The notes under the pieces are model-generated. The model was not told the DNA's origin. It worked only from the letters and a program-made list of their open reading frames with translations, and made no database searches. From positions 1 to 43,809 of the forward strand of contig PIVT01000029.1 in the NCBI GenBank assembly GCA_003353845.1: a stretch of 43,809 nucleotides of DNA, written 5' to 3'. Origin of the DNA: Pseudomonadota bacterium (GTDB lineage: Bacteria; Myxococcota_A; UBA9160; JADFDR01). The position numbers and the translations under genes were made by a program. This document shows positions 41,969 to 43,809 of the stretch, one piece after another (position 1 is the stretch's first letter; the number at the start of each line of letters is the position of its first letter).

Positions 41969-42889
41969 TCATTTTAATTCAGCCGACTTCTCCCATGCTT
42001 CTTCGGTGCAGGCAATCTCTGGTGTAGACAGTGCAAGCCCGTCTTTGGGGCAAAAATCCAGGCACCCTCGACAACCGGTGCAACGCTCGGTTTCAATTTC
42101 AAAGACCTTCTTCCCATCCACACGTTTCCGTGAAAGAGCACCGGTGGGGCAAACGCCGACGCAGCGGCAGCAATCATCACAGCCTTCCGTCTTAGACAAA
42201 AGCCAGCGCTTTGAGGAGTCGGGCAACACACCGTAGCGCCCCAATACCGCTTGCTGTCTTTCGGGGATTCCGGAAAATTCCTCCCCCTCGCTAACCTCGC
42301 TTTGAGTTGCCGAGGGCCTCTGCGCGGCGTCGGTAATGGGATCCAATAGAACCCGTAGAAAGCCGCGACGCATGGCCTGACGAGGAGTCATCGAGGCGTC
42401 CTGGGTATCGAGAAGGGCCGTGATTTGATCCTCGCCCAAAATGCTAGAAGCTTCATCGATGCGGTCTTGAACAATGGGGACTACGGATGCACCTGCCGGA
42501 CACTTGTGGCAGAACGCAAGATTCAAGCGCAAAGGCGGTTCTTGAGTCGAGGTCGCCAATACAATGAGATCCAAGCCAGTAAGCCCCCCGAGGCATGAGA
42601 CGCGCAGCGTTGAAATCCCTTCGGAGGAGGATCGGCAACCCAAGATGCTTTGCTTGGCTTCTGAAAGAAGCAAGGCTGTCTCGGGCACGCTGCGCGTCGA
42701 ACCTGGTAATGCATCCACCGGGCACGCGGCGGCACACAGCCCGCAATCTGTACAGCGCTCGGATTCAAGTTGCAGTCCACGGCTTACGTCGAGACAGTTC
42801 TCGGGGCAAGCCTGGGCACAGGCCTGGCAGGAAGACTTACGAGAACGATGTCGAACACAAATCCGTCTGTCGCGCTCGCTGATTTTCAC
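41969..42889 (-). CDS. Polyferredoxin-type 4Fe-4S protein of a molybdoenzyme operon
   Basis: 306 residues with two Fe-S ends. N-terminal: CQACAQACP (Cys21/24/28, perhaps completed by Cys11 or Cys32) and CTDCGLCAAACP (Cys46-56). C-terminal: CDDCCRCVGVCP (Cys237-247) and CTGCRGCLDFCP (Cys270-280). The middle has a further Cys group (Cys95, Cys99, Cys127, Cys130; SCLGGLTG and FCHKCPAG). The start is a GTG with GGAG upstream, three bases after the TorD-like stop. Electron transfer between a molybdoenzyme and another donor or acceptor is the probable role; the central domain is not one I recognise. Confidence 0.82.
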   Translation of the reverse strand: MKISERDRRICVRHRSRKSSCQACAQACPENCLDVSRGLQLESERCTDCGLCAAACPVDALPGSTRSVPETALLLSEAKQSILGCRSSSEGISTLRVSCLGGLTGLDLIVLATSTQEPPLRLNLAFCHKCPAGASVVPIVQDRIDEASSILGEDQITALLDTQDASMTPRQAMRRGFLRVLLDPITDAAQRPSATQSEVSEGEEFSGIPERQQAVLGRYGVLPDSSKRWLLSKTEGCDDCCRCVGVCPTGALSRKRVDGKKVFEIETERCTGCRGCLDFCPKDGLALSTPEIACTEEAWEKSAELK

Positions 42890-42892
42890 GGT

Positions 42893-43576
42893 TCAACTCC
42901 CAGGCTCGACCTCACCACCCGAGGAGGTGTCCATCCTTGGCGCTTCCACCTTGCTGTAGGCAAGCAAGAAATCCGCCACACCCTGATAAAACCGGGTGTT
43001 GGCAGCCTGCTGGATGGCGTTGGCAAGCTGCGGCACCCAACTGCGAATAAAGGTAGATTCAAAATAATTCGCTTTCTCAAGCAACTTACTCGCTTCTTCC
43101 TCTGATCCATTGCTTCGGGCTGCCGCCGCCTTCTCAAGGAGAAACACAACGAACTCGAACTCCAATGAGATGTGGTCAGGCGGTTCGTGTACTCCATCGG
43201 AAACCACCAAGCCCTCTTCAATGTACTGTTGCTGTACGGCCTCGGTCGACTCCCCGAAGATCTGACGCCCGGAGTCTAGATATATTGAGCCATAGAGGGG
43301 TGCGGGGAGGGTGTCGGGACCAATGAACAGCCGAGTGTATTCCGTGAGGAGTGTCTCCTGCCCCTCCTCGTCGAGTGCTGCCAAGCAAGAGTCCAGGGAC
43401 TCTGCTCCTTCGGGCAGAAGATCTTTGAACGCCGTCAAAAGACGCGGTATAACCGCTTCCTGGATGAAGGTATCACGCTCCGGCTGGCACAATAAAACGG
43501 CGAGTAGCCGACGCACTTCTAAGTGCGTCGGCCAAAGCGGCTCCTCAATCTCTACGATCTGCTTCGCTACATCCAA
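42893..43576 (-). CDS. TorD/DmsD family molybdoenzyme chaperone
   Basis: 227 residues, all helical. The family features are LLAVLLCQPERD (about 26-35), LLTEYTRLFIGPDTLPAPLYGSIYLD (about 75-100) and PPDHISLEFEFVVFLLEKA (about 132-150). TorD-type chaperones bind the Tat signal and insert cofactor into DMSO-reductase-family catalytic subunits. A TTG start with GGAGA ten bases upstream is used. It lies between the Fe-S subunit gene and the polyferredoxin gene, the expected position for an enzyme-specific chaperone. Confidence 0.85.
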   Translation of the reverse strand: MDVAKQIVEIEEPLWPTHLEVRRLLAVLLCQPERDTFIQEAVIPRLLTAFKDLLPEGAESLDSCLAALDEEGQETLLTEYTRLFIGPDTLPAPLYGSIYLDSGRQIFGESTEAVQQQYIEEGLVVSDGVHEPPDHISLEFEFVVFLLEKAAAARSNGSEEEASKLLEKANYFESTFIRSWVPQLANAIQQAANTRFYQGVADFLLAYSKVEAPRMDTSSGGEVEPGS

Positions 43577-43631
43577 ATCTGAACAATCTCCAATCTAATA
43601 TTGTTCCACGGACCGTAGATCAACCTTTAAC

Positions 43632-43809
43632 CTATCCGTTCTTTTTCCCTGTGAAGGCCCCCAAGTATACCACATTGGGCTTGGTGCCCTTGTCCTCTTG
43701 GAGACGGAAGGTCTTCTTGGCTTCCTTGATCGCCTTGCTCGGTGCGCTCTTGGGATCCTCTAAATCGCCGAAGATCCGGGCATCGGCCGGGCAAGCGCCT
43801 ACACAAGCG
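43632..43809 (-). CDS. DMSO-reductase-family iron-sulfur (beta) subunit, C-terminal part
   Basis: The last 58 codons are visible; the gene starts beyond the window. The peptide begins ACVGACPADARIFGDLEDP, the final cluster motif of DmsB/PsrB/ArrB-type four-cluster subunits, and ends with LQEDKGTKPNVVYLGAF, typical of PsrB- and ArrB-like proteins. It would carry electrons between a molybdopterin catalytic subunit and a membrane or soluble partner. The catalytic gene should lie further upstream on this strand. Confidence 0.85.
   Translation of the reverse strand, partial: ACVGACPADARIFGDLEDPKSAPSKAIKEAKKTFRLQEDKGTKPNVVYLGAFTGKKNG

Overview
The window reads as a chromosomal segment of an uncultured Gram-negative bacterium with mid-range GC content. 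Supporting signs are a predicted outer-membrane barrel, several lipoprotein signals and two PEP-CTERM proteins. I cannot name the lineage from sequence alone. The mix (DUF1302/MMPL/YCF48 envelope set, DUF3604, ETF with a long acyl-CoA dehydrogenase, wHTH polyferredoxins, corrinoid methyltransferases, a DMSO-reductase-family operon) suggests a metabolically versatile, possibly facultatively anaerobic proteobacterial or former 'deltaproteobacterial' lineage. I see no tRNA, rRNA, CRISPR array, insertion sequence or phage gene.

Layout. 1-5.7 kb: divergent envelope-export set (DUF1302 barrel; MMPL/RND transporter translationally coupled to a YCF48-like protein). 5.9-9.1 kb: NfeD and paraslipin pair, a cluster of tandem hairpins, and an acyl-CoA ligase. 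9.1-13.2 kb, minus strand: DUF3604 phosphoesterase-like lipoprotein, small lipoprotein, DUF5808 membrane protein, TMEM165/GDT1-type transporter, SDR reductase. 13.3-16.3 kb, plus strand: a three-gene corrinoid methyl-transfer operon whose methyltransferase belongs to the monomethylamine methyltransferase (MtmB) family but has glycine where MtmB carries pyrrolysine. 16.3-21 kb: a Rieske oxygenase with its intact Rieske domain at the C-terminus instead of the N-terminus, an NmrA-like SDR, a cytochrome P450, a SAM methyltransferase and an NTF2-like protein. 21-24.4 kb: a two-gene glycoside hydrolase operon (GH3 and a GH-A cellulase-like enzyme), both without signal peptides. 24.5-28.3 kb: etfB-etfA-acyl-CoA dehydrogenase behind a clear sigma70-type promoter. 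28.3-30.4 kb: two tandem paralogous wHTH/Cys-rich/2x[4Fe-4S] proteins. 30.8-37.3 kb: SRPBCC protein, a secreted protein coupled to a PEP-CTERM matrixin protease, a second PEP-CTERM protein, two coupled lipoproteins and an EEP-family lipoprotein. 37.5-39.8 kb: thiolase and an SDR. 40-41.9 kb: an arsR-arsC-acr3 arsenic operon with a readable promoter/operator. 42-43.8 kb, minus strand: the downstream end of a molybdoenzyme operon (iron-sulfur subunit, TorD chaperone, polyferredoxin) facing the ars operon.

How they may work together. Acyl-CoA ligase, thiolase, ETF and acyl-CoA dehydrogenase, P450, Rieske oxygenase and SDRs fit degradation of lipids, steroids or other hydrophobic compounds; the MMPL/DUF1302 set may move such compounds across the envelope. 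The corrinoid operon looks like MetH split into separate proteins, with its methyl-folate module replaced by an MtmB-type enzyme. That would feed methyl groups from an unknown methylated compound to homocysteine. The two strongest candidates for something undescribed are this non-pyrrolysine MtmB system and the neighbouring domain-shuffled Rieske oxygenase.
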